Source of the DNA: Neurospora tetraspora
Lineage: Eukaryota; Ascomycota; Sordariomycetes; Sordariales; Sordariaceae
DNA: 64,000 nucleotides
Assembly (NCBI RefSeq): GCF_033439725.1
Contig: NW_026944387.1
Location: 3,658,001-3,722,000 of the forward strand
Reading direction: 5' to 3'
The position numbers were made by a program, and so were the translations under genes. Position 1 is the first letter of the stretch. Every line of letters begins with the position of its first letter. The notes below the pieces were generated by a model. It ran no database searches. It saw only the letters and a list, made by a program, of their open reading frames with translations, and was not told the DNA's origin. This document shows, in pieces, positions 24,142-36,648 of the stretch.

Positions 24142-26376
24142 TGTAACGGGTCTGCAAGAGTAAGGTACAGCGAGCAGTCGTATAAGGTTGAAATGCTATA
24201 TTTAACAAAGAGGAAAAGGAAGGACTATACCAAAAGGGTGCAGTCAAGAGAAGGTTTTGTACAGATTGCTTAGAGCGCACGGGCTAGGTAATTATGCAGG
24301 TCTGGCTAACTAGAAGGTTCGTATCCTTATCGATAAGGTAGGTACCCTATCGATAAAACAATACGGTTTAGTAATAACTAAACTTAACCCCTAGGTTTTA
24401 GTCCTATAATATTACCCCCCTACTCCTTCTCCTATAGGAAGAGCGGCCTACCGCATAGAAATTATCATAGCTAAATATACGAAATAATTAAAATTTAATA
24501 TACCCGTACCTAGCCAAATACTTATTTAAACGGGGAAAACTAATAATACCAAAAAGGATAAAATCTCTATTTAAACTCCTAAATAAACGTTATACTATAC
24601 TTATTTACTACCCGAGTTAGTAATTAGCGCGCTCGCTATTACCCACACAAAATTATACTATAGGTCAAATATTAAAATTTAATTAGGGGATATTTCTAAA
24701 CCTCGCCCATCTAAGAAACGTGCTATAGAAATAATATATACCTACGATAGAATATAATCAAAATTATTACCTAGTATTTCGTATCGCTTTACTTTTCTTA
24801 TTAATCGTAGCTACCGTTTTCTTCGCTAGGGAATAGCCTTAATAATCCTATATTTACGAAATATAATATTTACCGCCCTCTTACAGTTACATATTATAAT
24901 AAATACTAGCATCCCGCTAACCATACGTAACCAAAGGGGTAAACCTAAACTTACGCATCTAATTAATAAATACTATATTCAAACGTTCCCTCTACTATAA
25001 TTCTATTAGGGTAGCCAATATTAGTTTTACTTAGTCCGAATCCTTCCCTCCATAGTCGTCGCTATCGTAACTGTTTAAACCCCTACCGAATTATATTCGA
25101 ACGTTATTCATCCTCCTCTTTTTACACTATTTAAACCAATAAAAACTACTCCTACAATTCGTACACTTACCCTCCCGCTTCTATTTATTCTTTTACTTTT
25201 AAAACGGCGACATTTTTAATAAAAATACCGAAATATTAATAAAAATATCTATAGGATTACCCTTATCCTTAATTAGGGCCTACCTTAACGACGAAGCAGA
25301 GGCTAAAAGAAAGGAATTGCTATTAAATTTCCTAAAGTAAATAAATAATTAAGAATATTATTTAAGCATATCGGTTCGGTCGGAAAAATATTATTTCTAA
25401 TTATAGCTTAAAATAATAGTAATTTAATTAAATTTAATGATATTTAGCCCCGAATCAGTTCGGGCACAATATAACACCTCTTTAAAGCGAACAATAAAAG
25501 CCGCTATCGACTCCTTAAACTTCTATCTAAACTAATATAATTCTTAACTAGCGCACTTAACAAAATTAGGGTCCCCATATATAAGTTTAAACTTATCAAT
25601 AAATTTATAGGGAGACCGAAGTATAGCGGCAAATACGACGAAGGGTTTCTTCATAGTAAATAATAAGTAAGCGAATAAATAATAGAATTACACTTTTAAA
25701 TTACTAATAAATAGGCTATTTATATAGAATTTAGCCTACGTATTCAAAACCTAGGTTTCGAACTCTTCTTTACTCCTGAAAAAATTTTCAAAGTAGGGGA
25801 GGACTAGCTTTTGTAAAATAAGCAATTCGGGAAGAAAGGAGGCCGGTTAAGCAGCGCAAAGGTTCGAAATTTCGAAAATTAATTACTCAATTAATAAGGC
25901 AAATTATCATTAGCATTCTTAGGAGTTCGTAGACTAGGCGATTTAAGGGAATTGCTATTATTATTGAAATATCGTAAATAAGGTTATCGTTAAGGAACGA
26001 GAGCGACGGTATTACTAAAGGAGACGAGAATAATACAGAGAAGGAGACTCTTTAAGCGTGTAGGCGAAGTATAAAATACTTAAAAAGAGGATCAAATATA
26101 ATATAACGGGTCTATAAAAATAAAGCATAGCGAATAATCGTATAAAGTTAAAATATTATATTTAATAAAAAGGAAAAGGAAGGATTGTACTAGAAGGGTA
26201 TAGTTAAAAAAAGGTTTTGTACAAATCGCTTGGAGCGTACGGGCTAGGCAGTTATATAGATCTGGCCAACCAGAAGGCTCGCATCCCTATCGATAAGGCA
26301 AGCACCCTATCAATAAGGCAACACGGCTTAGCAATAGCCAAGCTTAACTCCTAGGCTCTAGCCCTATGTATAACAG
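24142..26376 (-). mobile_element. Short LTR element, fossil
   Basis: Direct repeats of about 270 bp (24142 to about 24412 and 26102-26376) enclose about 1.7 kb. A purine-rich tract read on the minus strand (GGAGAAGGAGTAGGGGGG, near 24415-24435) lies against the left repeat, so the element most likely reads on the minus strand. The interior has a CxxC knuckle-like trace near 25150, suggesting gag, but no reverse transcriptase was recognised, so it may be non-autonomous. No clear target duplication is visible. It is heavily RIP-mutated and broken in many places. The right boundary overlaps the start of the next LTR by about ten bases, so it is approximate. Confidence 0.65.
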
Positions 26377-26752
26377 CGCTGGCGGACTGGGTCTGGGTGC
26401 CATGCACGAGGTGGCTGCTGGAATGAGGTATATGGAGGATTCTAGGTATAGTACGGTCTAGAGGATGTAAGACATTCAATTGGTTATGCTAAGACTAGTT
26501 GCAGGGTAGATCCTAGCATATATAGGGTTTATTATATAAATAAAAGGGATATAAGTAAAGAGATTGGCCAATAGCGACCCGCATATGGGTCCTACTGTCG
26601 CTTGTACGACTATGGTATTTATTTGGGTTTGTACGGTTGTACCTAATTCTCTTCCTCTTTTCTTTTCCCTATTTAAAATCTTCTATTATAAATAGAATCT
26701 TAGCTTTACCTTCGACTTATCTATACTATGCCTTTATATTATTTTAAATCAA
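26367..26752 (+). repeat. LTR of a Ty3/Gypsy-type family, plus orientation
   Basis: It begins TGTATAACAGCGCTGGCGG and runs about 385 bp. The reverse complement of 42734-43113 is the same sequence apart from many transitions, so the two are LTR copies of one family in opposite orientation. The right boundary is set by that comparison only. Confidence 0.6.
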
Positions 26753-28790
26753 CGTAATAATTATTTAGGAAAATTAAATCCTAAACCGAATATAAAATTA
26801 AAAAGATTTATTATAAGAATTTAAGGAATTAAATAATTATAATAATACGATAGTACTACTACGTTAAATACGTAATAGTACTGGTAGTTATAAAAGTACT
26901 AAATAAACCGAGAATTATAACGATAATCGTTATAACGAAGATATTTTTAACGATGAATGTAACGATACCTTTTTTGGAAAGGAGAGCGGAGATAGTAACG
27001 GAGAAGGAAGTTTTAATTCTTCCGATCCTAATCTTTTATAAAAGGAGGATACGGTTATAAAATTAAAGCTTAAAAAGAAAGTCGTTATTAATAATAAAAA
27101 GCCTATTCCTAAACGCTAAATTATTAATTTTGTTATTAAAGATAATATACGTAAGGCCGTTTATTTTAATAAGGAGCGCTATAATAGTTTCTACCCTAAT
27201 GAGGAATGCTTTTGTAGTAAATTTACGATCCTTCGTAAAAAGTCTTTATACTGTATATACTATTTATTAAAGTAACCTGACAAAGTATTAATTAATATTA
27301 TTGCTAATACGGGAGAGTATAACGAAGAGCCCGAATTATTTTTTAATTTATTCGATTAATATATTACGACGGCGGTCAAAAATATTAAAACCTTCAACGT
27401 TCGCCTAATTAAATACAAAGTTACTAACGATTTAAAGTAAAAAATAGAAGAATATACTAAATTATTTGTCCGTAATTTAATCTCTAATATCCCTTTCTAA
27501 ACTTTATTCCCTATTTTAAACCTCCCGTTTTTTAGTTATTTAATTGAAGAAAAGTTCGTTGAATTATATTATGGAGACCCTTAGGCTATATTTTAGGAAT
27601 TTAAGCTATTATTTATTATAAGTATAATATAAAACGAATAAGTATTGGAGCTTTATTACTTTGTTTTCTATTTAAACATTAAATTTAAAATTATTTATAA
27701 TTAGGTCTTCGTTTTAGTCGATTAATATAATATAATTACTATTAACCCTACTATAGTATAATAATTGAAGGATTCCTTTATCGAGAAAGATAATACTATC
27801 AAAGGATTGAAAAGATTTTATCGCCGATTTAAATATTAGTAAAGGAATATTTAAGAATAAGAATTAGAATAAAGGGAAGGCTAAAGAAATAATATTCCCT
27901 AATATTAAAAAAGACGTTAGCGAGGCCCCCTTTAAAGCTTCTACCCACTTTTGGACTTTACCCTTTGAAACCGACCCCGATAATAGAAAGTATTTTAACT
28001 CTTGCTATAGTACTAAATAAGCCGACTTTATTAAATATTATAATTAGGATAGGGAAAATAATATTTCTTTTAAAGTTTAGTACGATTTAATTTAAAATAA
28101 ATTCGAAATTAATGTCGATTACTACTTATCCGACTGTAATAAGTTTTTATATGTTGAAAATCGCTTAGCTGGGTATATTTATTGTAATTTAATATTGTAT
28201 TTCCGCGAAACTTACCCGGATTAAGTTAAGACTTATTCCGGTTTAATAATTTATTTATAGCGTTAGTATTATAACCCTAATCAAGAGAAGAATGCGCTCT
28301 AAAACTTTATTAAATTGAAAATAAAGGATAACGATAATGTTAATTTCTTTAAGAATAAATTTATTTGGATAATTAGCGAGTGCTAACGTCCTAAGATCAA
28401 GTAGAAGCGGGAATTATTCTAATACTTTTTAATTAAATATAAGAAATAAATAGGCGTTAAATATTGCGATTTATCTATTTCCTTCGAATTATATTGTATA
28501 GATTACTCCGGTGCTAAGGGTCCTTTATACTAGCTTTTTAAATAGGCGAACTCTTACTGAACTTATTATTATGCCTGTATATAAAATTGAAGTACTAGTA
28601 ACGATACATTTTAATAATATAAAAGTAGGCGTTATTAAAATAATTTTAAGGAAGTATATTGAATATTAGGTTGTTGGCGGGTATAACCTATTTATTATTA
28701 TAATCGAGGGAAGCATTATTCGTAAGCATAACCGACGAAGTATTTAAATCGTAGTAACAGCGAAATTGTATAAATAGGGGGGCGTTAAAA
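26753..28790 (+). mobile_element. Retroelement interior, gag-like, fossil
   Basis: This AT-rich stretch follows the LTR at 26367 and ends near a purine-rich tract (about 28772-28785). Broken plus-strand frames resemble a gag region. No second LTR of the same family was recognised to its right. It is broken in many places, and RIP prevents dating. Family assignment is tentative. Confidence 0.45.
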
Positions 28791-29157
28791 ATATTTATAC
28801 CAATTATTAGTGATTTAAAGCAATTAAAAACAATTAAAAGCGATTAAAAAGAATTATAAACGATTAAAATTAATTAATTTAAATAAAATTACGTACGTTA
28901 AAGGTATTGTAAAGGTGGGTATTAGTATACGATGTGTAGAGTAGTGTGTAAAAGGGGTGCGAGTGTGTAAGTTTGAAAGTGCGAAAAAAATAACCAAGTT
29001 AGAGGAATGTTGGCGTGCATTGAAAATACGAAGTTTAGCGGGTAAAAACGGGATTTTCAATGTCAGGTGTCATCCAGCTGTGAGTCCCACTATTTTGTGG
29101 ATTCCTGGAATTTCCTGGGTGTATGTAGGGAAGGGGTGGGTGTACCTAGGGTTCCTC

Positions 29158-30468
29158 TTCTCCAGCGTCATCCTCGGCATCGAACTCGTGAACAACTCTA
29201 CCATAGGACACGAGACCCCGCGACCGTCGCGAAGATGGACAGCGCATCTCATAACACAAACTTGCAACGGTACCATCGACGGAAAGGGCGACGACAGCCA
29301 AGAGGACTGCGTCCGGGCATGTGCCGACAACTCTATCCTCCTCGGTTCGCTCGCTCTGACGAATTGCGTCATGCTTTCAACGGCGGCAAAGCTGGTTCGA
29401 GACGGCTGTCTAAATGTGACTGCCGATGATGTCAAGGTACTCAAGCTATTCGAGGTTCACGATCTAGCCAGTTTTGAGGATGTGCCTGTTTACTCGACCG
29501 TGGCACAATGCGCCGTTGCTTCGTGCCATGCTGAAGCGCTGGGGAACTGTTCACGGATATGGAGCGAGCCGGATGGGCCGAGCAGCACCACGATCATTGA
29601 TCGACACTTCCACCGGTATTTCGGCTGGACTGGCCGACTGTTGCGAGGGATTTGTCACGATCTTCGATGCAGACGTGGCTGGACCTGGGGTATATCAATG
29701 CATGTTTACTCCCTACGTATCAACTTGAACAATGTAGGAGGAACTCTGAACTGACAAGTCGTCCAGGTCTTAATCTCACATCTTGCTCAATCCCTAATGG
29801 CCCTATACGCCTTCATCTTAATCAGGATCTTCAACTCATGGAGCCGCAGGCTCGTAACTCTATTGAGCATCACGTCCCAAGGGGTAACTAGGACCACCAG
29901 AACCGCAAGCTGACATCGAAACGTCGTTTTTTTTCACACCCAACGCAGCGCTTATCTCTTCCGCAGTCGAGTTCCACGAGGCGCAAGCCTTCTTCGTAAT
30001 GGCAATGCAACCGGCGACGGTGGCCACCTTCAAGCCTTCTTGCGGTCAAGTGGAACAGTGCCCGGAGCTGGACTCGGTCCCTGCTATTGCCAAGTCCATC
30101 ATGAGCTCGGAGTTGTTGCGGATGTTGTCTTTTGATAGCATATTGCCTGTGCTGCTAATGCAATCATGTTTGCAGAAGGAGGGGGTGACATGGTACGTCC
30201 TTACCTTCCCAAGGTGTCCGTTCGAAGGACCTGCTAACAACCCAAACCCAAAACCAGGTGGTACACAGTGTTCTTCACCTCCACAGTCTTCGTCTTCGTC
30301 ATCATCATCCAACTCTGGACCTCCATCCCCCTCGTCACAGGGCATCTAGCAAGCGACGCAGGGTCTGCGCCGGGCTGTGTCGTTGGCTTGGGAGTCAGCT
30401 CTCTAACATCCCGTCCTGAAGGCAATAGTGGGGGGCCGGTGGCTCCAACGGTGGAGAATGAGGGATAA
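29158..30468 (+). pseudogene. Multi-pass membrane protein gene, 5' truncated and frameshifted
   Basis: Coding pieces resemble a family of fungal multi-pass membrane proteins of unknown role. In order: SSVILGIELVNN and a Cys-containing stretch (CNGTIDGKGDD, CVRACADNS); then GISAGLADCCEGFVTIFDAD; an intron 29690-29766; VLISHLAQSLMALYAFILI; an intron from 29884; ALISSAVEFHEAQAFFVMAM; an intron near 30192-30258; and a final transmembrane exon FTSTVFVFVIIIQLW ending at 30468. The frame changes by one base near 29597-29602 between the first two pieces, and the exon junction after 29883 does not keep phase. No convincing start codon exists before RIP block 1, which ends at 29157. The gene therefore looks decapitated by the repeat block and further damaged. 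Confidence 0.6.
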
Positions 30469-30501
30469 AAGTCCATGTTCCAAGCAAGGATAACCATCAA
30501 A

Positions 30502-30573
30502 GCCCGCATGGCTCAGTGGTAGAGCGCATCACTAGTAATGATGAGGTCGTCAGTTCGATTCTGGCTGTGGGCA
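30502..30573 (+). tRNA. tRNA-Thr (AGT)
   Basis: Acceptor GCCCGCA pairs with TGTGGGC and discriminator A is at 30573. The anticodon stem CATCA/TGATG holds loop CTAGTAA with anticodon AGT at 30534-30536. The T arm is GTCAG-TTCGATT-CTGGC. There is no intron. It sits between two converging membrane-protein gene remnants. Confidence 0.92.
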
Positions 30574-30601
30574 TCAAACCCTCTAATGAGGCCTGTGATC
30601 T

Positions 30602-30603
<2 letters not shown>

Positions 30604-30672
<69 letters not shown>
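30604..30672 (+). repeat. Uninterrupted 69-T tract
   Basis: Sixty-nine consecutive T residues begin 30 nt after the tRNA-Thr. It includes the Pol III stop signal but is far longer than needed. It could be an expanded homopolymer or the poly(A) tail of a minus-strand retroposed sequence. Its exact length in the assembly may be unreliable. Confidence 0.9.
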
Positions 30673-30739
30673 CGGTGTTTTGTTATGCACTAGGTTTGGG
30701 CGAATTACCTCTATTCTCTTCTTTGCCATGACTCCCTAA

Positions 30740-31876
30740 CTTCCGGCCTAGGGGTATCTTCCCGCGACATGGAACTCCTGTCTAGAATGACGGAGTTGTG
30801 CTCGTCTACGACTTTGTATACCAGCGTAGTAGTCTTCCTTCGAAACCACTTTGGACGCCGACTGTAGACACAAAGCAGCGTTAGCAGAAGTTCGTCAACG
30901 AACAAAACTCGAAAGGTGAAGAAGAAACATCGGTTGAATGGCGTACCCAGAGGAGGAAAAGGAAGACTTGCAAAGATTGTAATACAAATACTTCCCGACA
31001 ATCGGCGCCCAAATGATCCCCGATATCAGCTGTCCATACGACCACTGCCCCTGCCCCATCCCCACCCCGCGCAATATCCTCATCAGAACCTGGAGGTGAA
31101 ACCCCGGAATGAACCCCGGAATTGCTGGAAGCGACCTGTGCCATATTGACACTGTGACAGTTGATGTCGTGATGGCACGGTCTTTACACAGCCCTACATG
31201 AGCTTGATTCCGGGTTCGTGGGCGGTCGATGCTACCACCGAGGTGTATCATTGTGCAAGCGATGGGGGCGCGGGGGGATAATACCTTCCTTCCCAGGCAG
31301 CTGGGTCATCACGTTGATTATCAGCTATTGTAGATCTGTGCCGGCAAATGGGCACCACGGAACGTATAGCAGGTACCTTAACGACTGCCTTCGTTTCGCC
31401 AACGACCAAAACTACGACCAGCCTCCCGCCTCACGGCCTCAGCGACCGTCATGCTCCTCATCAAACCAATCATGGCCATTATCGGCATAAGAAACACCAT
31501 CCAGCTCCTACCCCACCGTCTAGGTGATAATGACGACGCCCGAAATATTGCTCCTACTATAAAGCCTACCTAGAGGTACACAAAAGCAAAGACTCTGGAA
31601 GGATTCATCCAGGGATAACTGCTCCTGTTACCCAAACGAGACCAGCATTGGACGAACATTTCACGGCTTTATGGACCAGTATCTCTGGCTGAGCGGGTGT
31701 ACTACCGCCGCGTTTCTTCTGCGAGGCCAGACATTGAGCTTGAACAAGACAGAGACGTAGTATCTCGGTACGAGATAGGGAAGCAACGGATTCCATAGTT
31801 CATGCCAACGCGTGACCGATGCTTGGTACCTAAATACCGGGCTACGTATCAGACACAATTCCATCCAGTCCACCAA
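30740..31876 (-). pseudogene. Membrane protein gene remnant, minus strand
   Basis: Scattered minus-strand pieces look like transmembrane segments of the same kind of fungal membrane protein as at 29.2-30.5 kb. They include GRSWMVFLMPIMAMIGLM with MTVAEAVRREAG (about 31360-31520) and WSYGQLISGIIWAPIVGKY near 31000. No single intron set that I could find joins them without stops, and the intervening part is out of frame in places. It may be a decayed paralogue, or a real gene with introns I could not place. It converges on the 29.2-30.5 kb gene with tRNA-Thr between. Confidence 0.4.
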
Positions 31877-31926
31877 AAATTGCCCAGAGCAAGAGTTAAT
31901 CCTAGACTGCCACTGGCATCTCCGAG

Positions 31927-33113
31927 TTACATCCCCAACAGGTTCATTGCAGAGAGCCGAGGATGGTCATCATCGTCGGATCTGCCATCCCAGTGGATGC
32001 AAGGACTAAAGCGATCACTCAAGTCTTCGTCTCGCACACACCACAGACAGAGGCTCGTCTCGTTTTCGGTCCACCCCGGAAGCCTTTGGTATATGGTAGA
32101 GGTATCAAGGCCCAATTCAATAGGAGTATTCTCAACGTGTCTGGCTTGCTTGTCGACACACCATCCGCTCCGGAAGGCTCTTTGTTCGTCGGCGAGCGGC
32201 TTCAATCTCTCGATCATCTCCAGGATTGAGAAATGGGGAGTCGTCCAGGAATCCTCGGGCCTGGGTGACTCATCGTTAAATGAGTGCCAAATTTTCCTGA
32301 ATCGGTCCTGAAGGGATCTCTTCCAAGTGCAGTTACAGTCAGTACTTAATCTAGTATCCGCCTTTTTGTAACCAGTTTCCTTGAATATCGCATCGAGAAT
32401 ACGTGATCGAAGATAAGCCGTTCGCTCCGTCAGCAGGACTATGGTGATCGTTAGCAGATACTCGAAGCGTTGAAATGTACGGGTGATTCCAGGAGGAGGC
32501 AATTACCAAACAGCCGAGGAGGCAATGTATCTTTGAGTAGCTTCAAGGTAGCAAAGTCGGCGTAAGAGCTGTGATGAGTGACCATGACAATCCAGGTGTT
32601 TATCGCAAAGAAGTCTTCGTTCTGGAGAACCCATGCTGCCGCAATGCGGTACATTGCGTCTTCCGGGGTTCGATGCTGTTTGGGCTGCTGAAACCACGTG
32701 GTGATAACAAAGTGCATCGCATTCATCAAATCGTACTTGTCAATTAGAATGGCAACATGGAGCATCATCAACCCAGATGTTTCGGGATCCACGTCGTTGT
32801 TGAGGAAGTGGAGTGCTAGACAAACAGTCTCCATGGCTTCAGGGTCATCTTCCGGAAGATGAATCTCTTTCGGGTTTTCGGCAGAAATCCCCTTACTTTC
32901 GATCCAAGGCGGGGAAAGCATTGCCCTGAAGACCGTAGACGCCTCTCGAAGGATGGCCGACTGAACTCTGAGACGGAGCTGTTGATCCTCGGAATCAGGA
33001 GCCCCGACGACGAGAATGATATCCCCAGTGGCTGAAATCACTCTGTTGGGGTTCTCTTCTATGTCGCTGCTCTCCCTGTAGTCCTCCGTGATGTAGTTTG
33101 TCTTGTCGTCCAT
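31927..33113 (-). CDS. BTB/POZ domain protein, copy 1
   Basis: Two exons (32507 to 33113 and 31927 to 32438, minus) give about 372 residues. The start MDDKTNYITEDY at 33113 is the first ATG of the frame. A BTB domain covers roughly residues 30-150: GDIILVVG, LRLRVQSAILREASTVFRAM, LSPPWIES, then an LPEDDPEAMETVCLALH motif. This is the pattern of the fungal BTB family in which the domain mediates protein pairing. The C-terminal half is Cys/Trp containing without a named domain. The intron splits LF|V in phase 1, exactly where copies 2 and 3 are split. Such BTB proteins may act in cullin-type ubiquitin ligases or transcription, but nothing here fixes the role. Confidence 0.85.
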
Positions 33114-34050
33114 CTTCGCAAGTTGAGCAATCCGAAGTTGTGGCTCAGAAATTGACAGATTGGCTTTGTAGCAGGTGGCTGGCGTAGTGAGTGAAGCGAC
33201 CAAAACAAGATAAAGGAAAGTAAAAAAGTGGAAAAAGTTTAACAGGAGCGAGGAATTGCCAGAACATTAGAAGAAGTCGAGCAACAAAGGCGGAAGGGCG
33301 GGGATCTGGAGGGACACGCATAACTGCACGCGGGTCGATGAAATCATGAGGTCAGTACTCAGTTCACATGCAGACGTGATCGATGATTGGGTTCAGGCTT
33401 CTGCACCATGCTGTAGTCGAACCTTCCATGCAGGAATCGGTGATCCTGTAGCCTCATGCTTCATACATCTCCCCGCGACGCCGTCAAAATTTCCACAACT
33501 CAGTCTCCTCAAAACACTGAAGCTACTCAGCCTGCCATTCCTCTGTTTTCCCATTCGAATGCGTGTTATGTAGGCCGCAGACGCCGAGTACAATCCTCCA
33601 CTGGTATACAGCATCACTTGATTGCTCATCCCTGGAAGGCTCTCGGTCTATAATCAGAGGCATTTTCTTGATCAAACTATGCTGAACAAAGCCTGGTACA
33701 GGCATATCCAGCTTGCCACAAGGCATTTCGGCATCCTTGTTACGGCTTTGTGAACATAACTAAGCGACCGCTCCAAACTAAGCAGCTTGTATCGAACTCA
33801 TACATCCGGATTTAACGAAAAACGCTTGTTTATCGCACAAAGACTCTCGACGTATGCGTCGACCATGGTACTTCGGCCTGCCTAGATGTTAGAGCTGGCA
33901 GGTGCACCCTGTATCCTGTAGGCTATATGTAGCCAGTACCTGGCGCACCCTTGCATTTACATCACACTCTACAGAATACATCACACACATGCACACGCAT
34001 ACTGCTCGCATTGCCTTATGGCATTGACACTAGACCTAGCTAGGCATGGC
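33114..34050. other. Spacer between BTB copies 1 and 2
   Basis: Contains the probable promoter of copy 1 and the 3' flank of copy 2. Small open frames on both strands overlap and show no domain. Nothing else recognised. Confidence 0.5.
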
Positions 34051-35165
34051 TCAGACCGAGAAATCATGCATTGCATTGCAACGCGGGACGGTGTTGGGCT
34101 TCAAACAGTCCAGACAAATGCTTGCCCTCGCTCTGATATGCCGGATTGACTCACAGATGTTGTTGGAATCCTGCGGACGGTGCAGACAGTTGTCCTTCGC
34201 GGTGTCCTCGAGTTTGGCGACATCTTCGAGATCCTGGAAAATAGAGCCAAACGCCCTCAAAATGGTACGGCCATGCTTGTCCGAAATACGCCGAAATGCG
34301 GCCCTCAGCTTATAACACGCATCGCAGGAACACGACTCGGTGCCCCAAAAGGATTGTTCGTGGATATAGTCCATAAGGTCGGAACCCAAACGCTTTGCCC
34401 GTCCCGCAAGGAGTACTAGAGTGAGTCACCGACTTGGTTAGCCTTGATGGGTCCAACATCGTAGATACATGATATAGGCATGCTTCCGAGCACTTCAAGC
34501 ACCTTTGGTTTGGGGACACATATTGTGAAATACATACCGAAAAGCTTTGCAGGTAGCAGATCCGCCAGAAACGGGTCTTCCATGAAGTCGGTGTAGGTGT
34601 CCGTGGAGGTATTTCTCACCACGAGACAAATGGTGAGCTTGGGAAACATGGTATCTTCCTTGAGCAAGTGCGCCGCCGCAATCAGGTGGATTAAATCCAC
34701 CTCACTCAGGCCGTCGACGATATTCAGGAACCGACGCCACCATGACTCTCTTGTAGCTTGGAGAGCCCGCCCAAGATCGTACTTGTCGACGTGGAGTACG
34801 ACGTTGAGAAACTTTTGCGCTGTCATCGAGACAGGAACGAGGCTGTTTTGAGAGTGGACGATATAACAGATGGCTTTCATCGCCTCGAAGCTATCCTCCG
34901 GCAGGCGGATTTCCTTGGGGGCCGCTGAGCCGAGACCCTCACTCTCAACCCAAGGGGGGGAGGACATGGCCGCAAATACCTTTGAGCTGTGACAGAGGAC
35001 GGCAGATTCGACGCGTAGGCGCTTTTGCTGGTCGCCTTCGCCAACGGCAAGAATAACGTCGCCGGTAGGCGAGATCTCGATGATGTTGTTGGGTGACTCG
35101 CGGTCCGAGGTGCCGCGCGAGTTGCCGCGCGAGTTTGGGATACGGAAACTTTTAAAACCTTTCAT
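34051..35165 (-). CDS. BTB/POZ domain protein, copy 2
   Basis: Two exons (34538 to 35165 and 34051 to 34415, minus) give about 330 residues. The start chosen is MKGFKSFRIPNSRG; the frame is open upstream but without an ATG. The BTB domain shows GDVILAVGEGDQQKRLRVES, AVLCHSSKVFAAM, SSPPWVESEGL, EIRLPEDSFEAMKAICY. Exon 2 encodes VLLAGRAKRLGSDLMDYI and a Cys-rich stretch (TESCSCDACY) that parallels the other copies. The intron has donor GTATGT, acceptor CTAG, and phase 1 at LF|V as in copy 1. Length, order and orientation show tandem duplication. Function is unknown beyond likely protein-protein contact through BTB. Confidence 0.85.
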
Positions 35166-36648
35166 CGCGGAAGTGTAGAATAGAGTTGGAGAATTCTGGA
35201 TGAATGTTGTGTTGCGCTTGGTCACTCCAAGTTCAAAATCTGAACTGAAATGTTTGGTCGTGGGATGGAAGAAGATGAGGGAAGTGATACAGCGCGGGAT
35301 AGAAGTTGCTGGAAATGGAAGAATGGAGGAGAATGGCGGTAACTGGCAGAGTGACCTGGGAAGGTGCGAAGGACGGTAAAAAGGTGTGAGGTGCCGAGAA
35401 TTGGGTCACCGCCTTTGAGTGAATGGTGCCTGACGATTGCCGTGAAGGTAAGTTCGTGTCCAGGTCACCCCGCCTACTGCCTGAAACTCGCACCTGCCTG
35501 CCAGCTCGCAATCTTATACGTGTCCCTGGTACTTGCCATCTTCTATTTTGGTCGGGCTCTGATTTCTGTGTCTTATCTTAATTCTATCTACGTGGTCTCG
35601 GCGGTTGTTTTGGTTATATCAAGTACCTTACCCTGCCACCGCCGACAAGCCTACGACCTGCCAACGCTGCAGTGAGAACGGAGGCACTATCCCAATCTTT
35701 CGAGACGTACTATCACTTGATAGGGCTATACTGTAATCAAGGTATTGTACCTGTCGGTAGACGTTCTCAACAACGTCATATTGTTCCCACGTCCAATCTC
35801 ACTACCAAGATCCCTCCCCGCCCGTTGTTCCTCACAGAACGAAAGATTAAAGGGAAGAGGGGGGTAGGTGCGACTTATAAGTCGAACAGCGCTGTTTAGG
35901 TTGGACACAAACTGAATAATTTGGTACAGCACGGTGCCGAGAATGATAGTTGAGTCATAATGTATCTTAGCCTCTCCTCCTGACATATCTCTTAGATCCA
36001 GACTTCCAGGCATATCACAAACATCACTGGTAGCTAGCGGCATATGTTACCGCCGGCACTAGCTGTGCCGTCATGTCTTCCATTGACTGATTGCAGTCAT
36101 ACCAACAGTTTGCAACTCCTATGCTACGCTCGTGGCATCGAACATGTTTGAAGATTACTTGCGTGGATCTCGCAGCGAAGCTTACAGATCTGTGAGTGCC
36201 TGAGGCGAGTTTGTGTAAGTCATGATACCTGGGTAGATGACCACTCATTGCGTGACAATCCGGCCGTACGCCGGCTAAAGGCCGTCTGTCGGCCCGGGAA
36301 AAGTGGATCATTGCGGTCTCCGAGAGTGTGGGTCCGTCTTCCGGTATTTCATTCTCGGCGCGGAGGCAGTACTTCATCGATCTGCGACCGGTGATTGTAT
36401 GGATTGATGAAGAAAGACTAATTCTCAGTACTGTGTCGATGTATATTATTGTTTTGTGGTGTAGTTGTGAGATACTGAGTAGCCCTGGCAGCTCAGTCCC
36501 TCAAGCAGACTGCCTAACTGGAGACGTCTCGATATGGGCCCTCGTAGTCTTTAACCTTTCCTATTCAAGAGCGCTTTGGGCTGAGCCTGCTAGTCTTCAC
36601 TTCCTCTTCATGCCCTTTCAGACAAGGTATTCTCTTATTTGTTTTTCC
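35166..36648. other. Spacer between BTB copies 2 and 3
   Basis: About 1.5 kb with the presumed promoter of copy 2. Open frames of 90-117 codons occur on both strands (for example minus 35726-36043 and 36024-36377), none with a recognised domain. No RNA gene found. Confidence 0.5.

Larger units (their letters stand above)
24024..29157. other. AT-rich RIP block 1, nested repeats
   Basis: About 5.1 kb of repeat-derived DNA, very AT-rich and full of stops on both strands. The left end shows a doubled motif, GACCCCACAACCGGTCA (24024-24040) and CCCCACAACCGGTCA (24043-24057). The same double motif opens RIP block 2 at 40984. The right end carries a 41-bp sequence (29117-29157, containing GTGGGTGTACCTAGGGTTCC) that also closes block 2 at 47285-47325. 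Inside are a direct-repeat LTR element (24142-26376), a second LTR (26367 to about 26752) and a gag-like stretch. Confidence 0.75.

Noticed and set aside
24142-26376. Possible CRISPR-like or satellite direct repeats
   Set aside because: Only two copies about 2 kb apart with a polypurine tract beside one; they are LTRs, and CRISPR arrays are not expected in fungi.
32451-33203. Longer start for BTB copy 1 at 33203 and similar upstream starts for copies 2 and 3
   Set aside because: The upstream positions have no ATG; the first ATG codons at 33113, 35165 and 37853 were used.
36024-36377. 117-codon minus-strand frame between BTB copies 2 and 3
   Set aside because: No domain, no splice support and no similarity to the neighbouring BTB genes that I can see.
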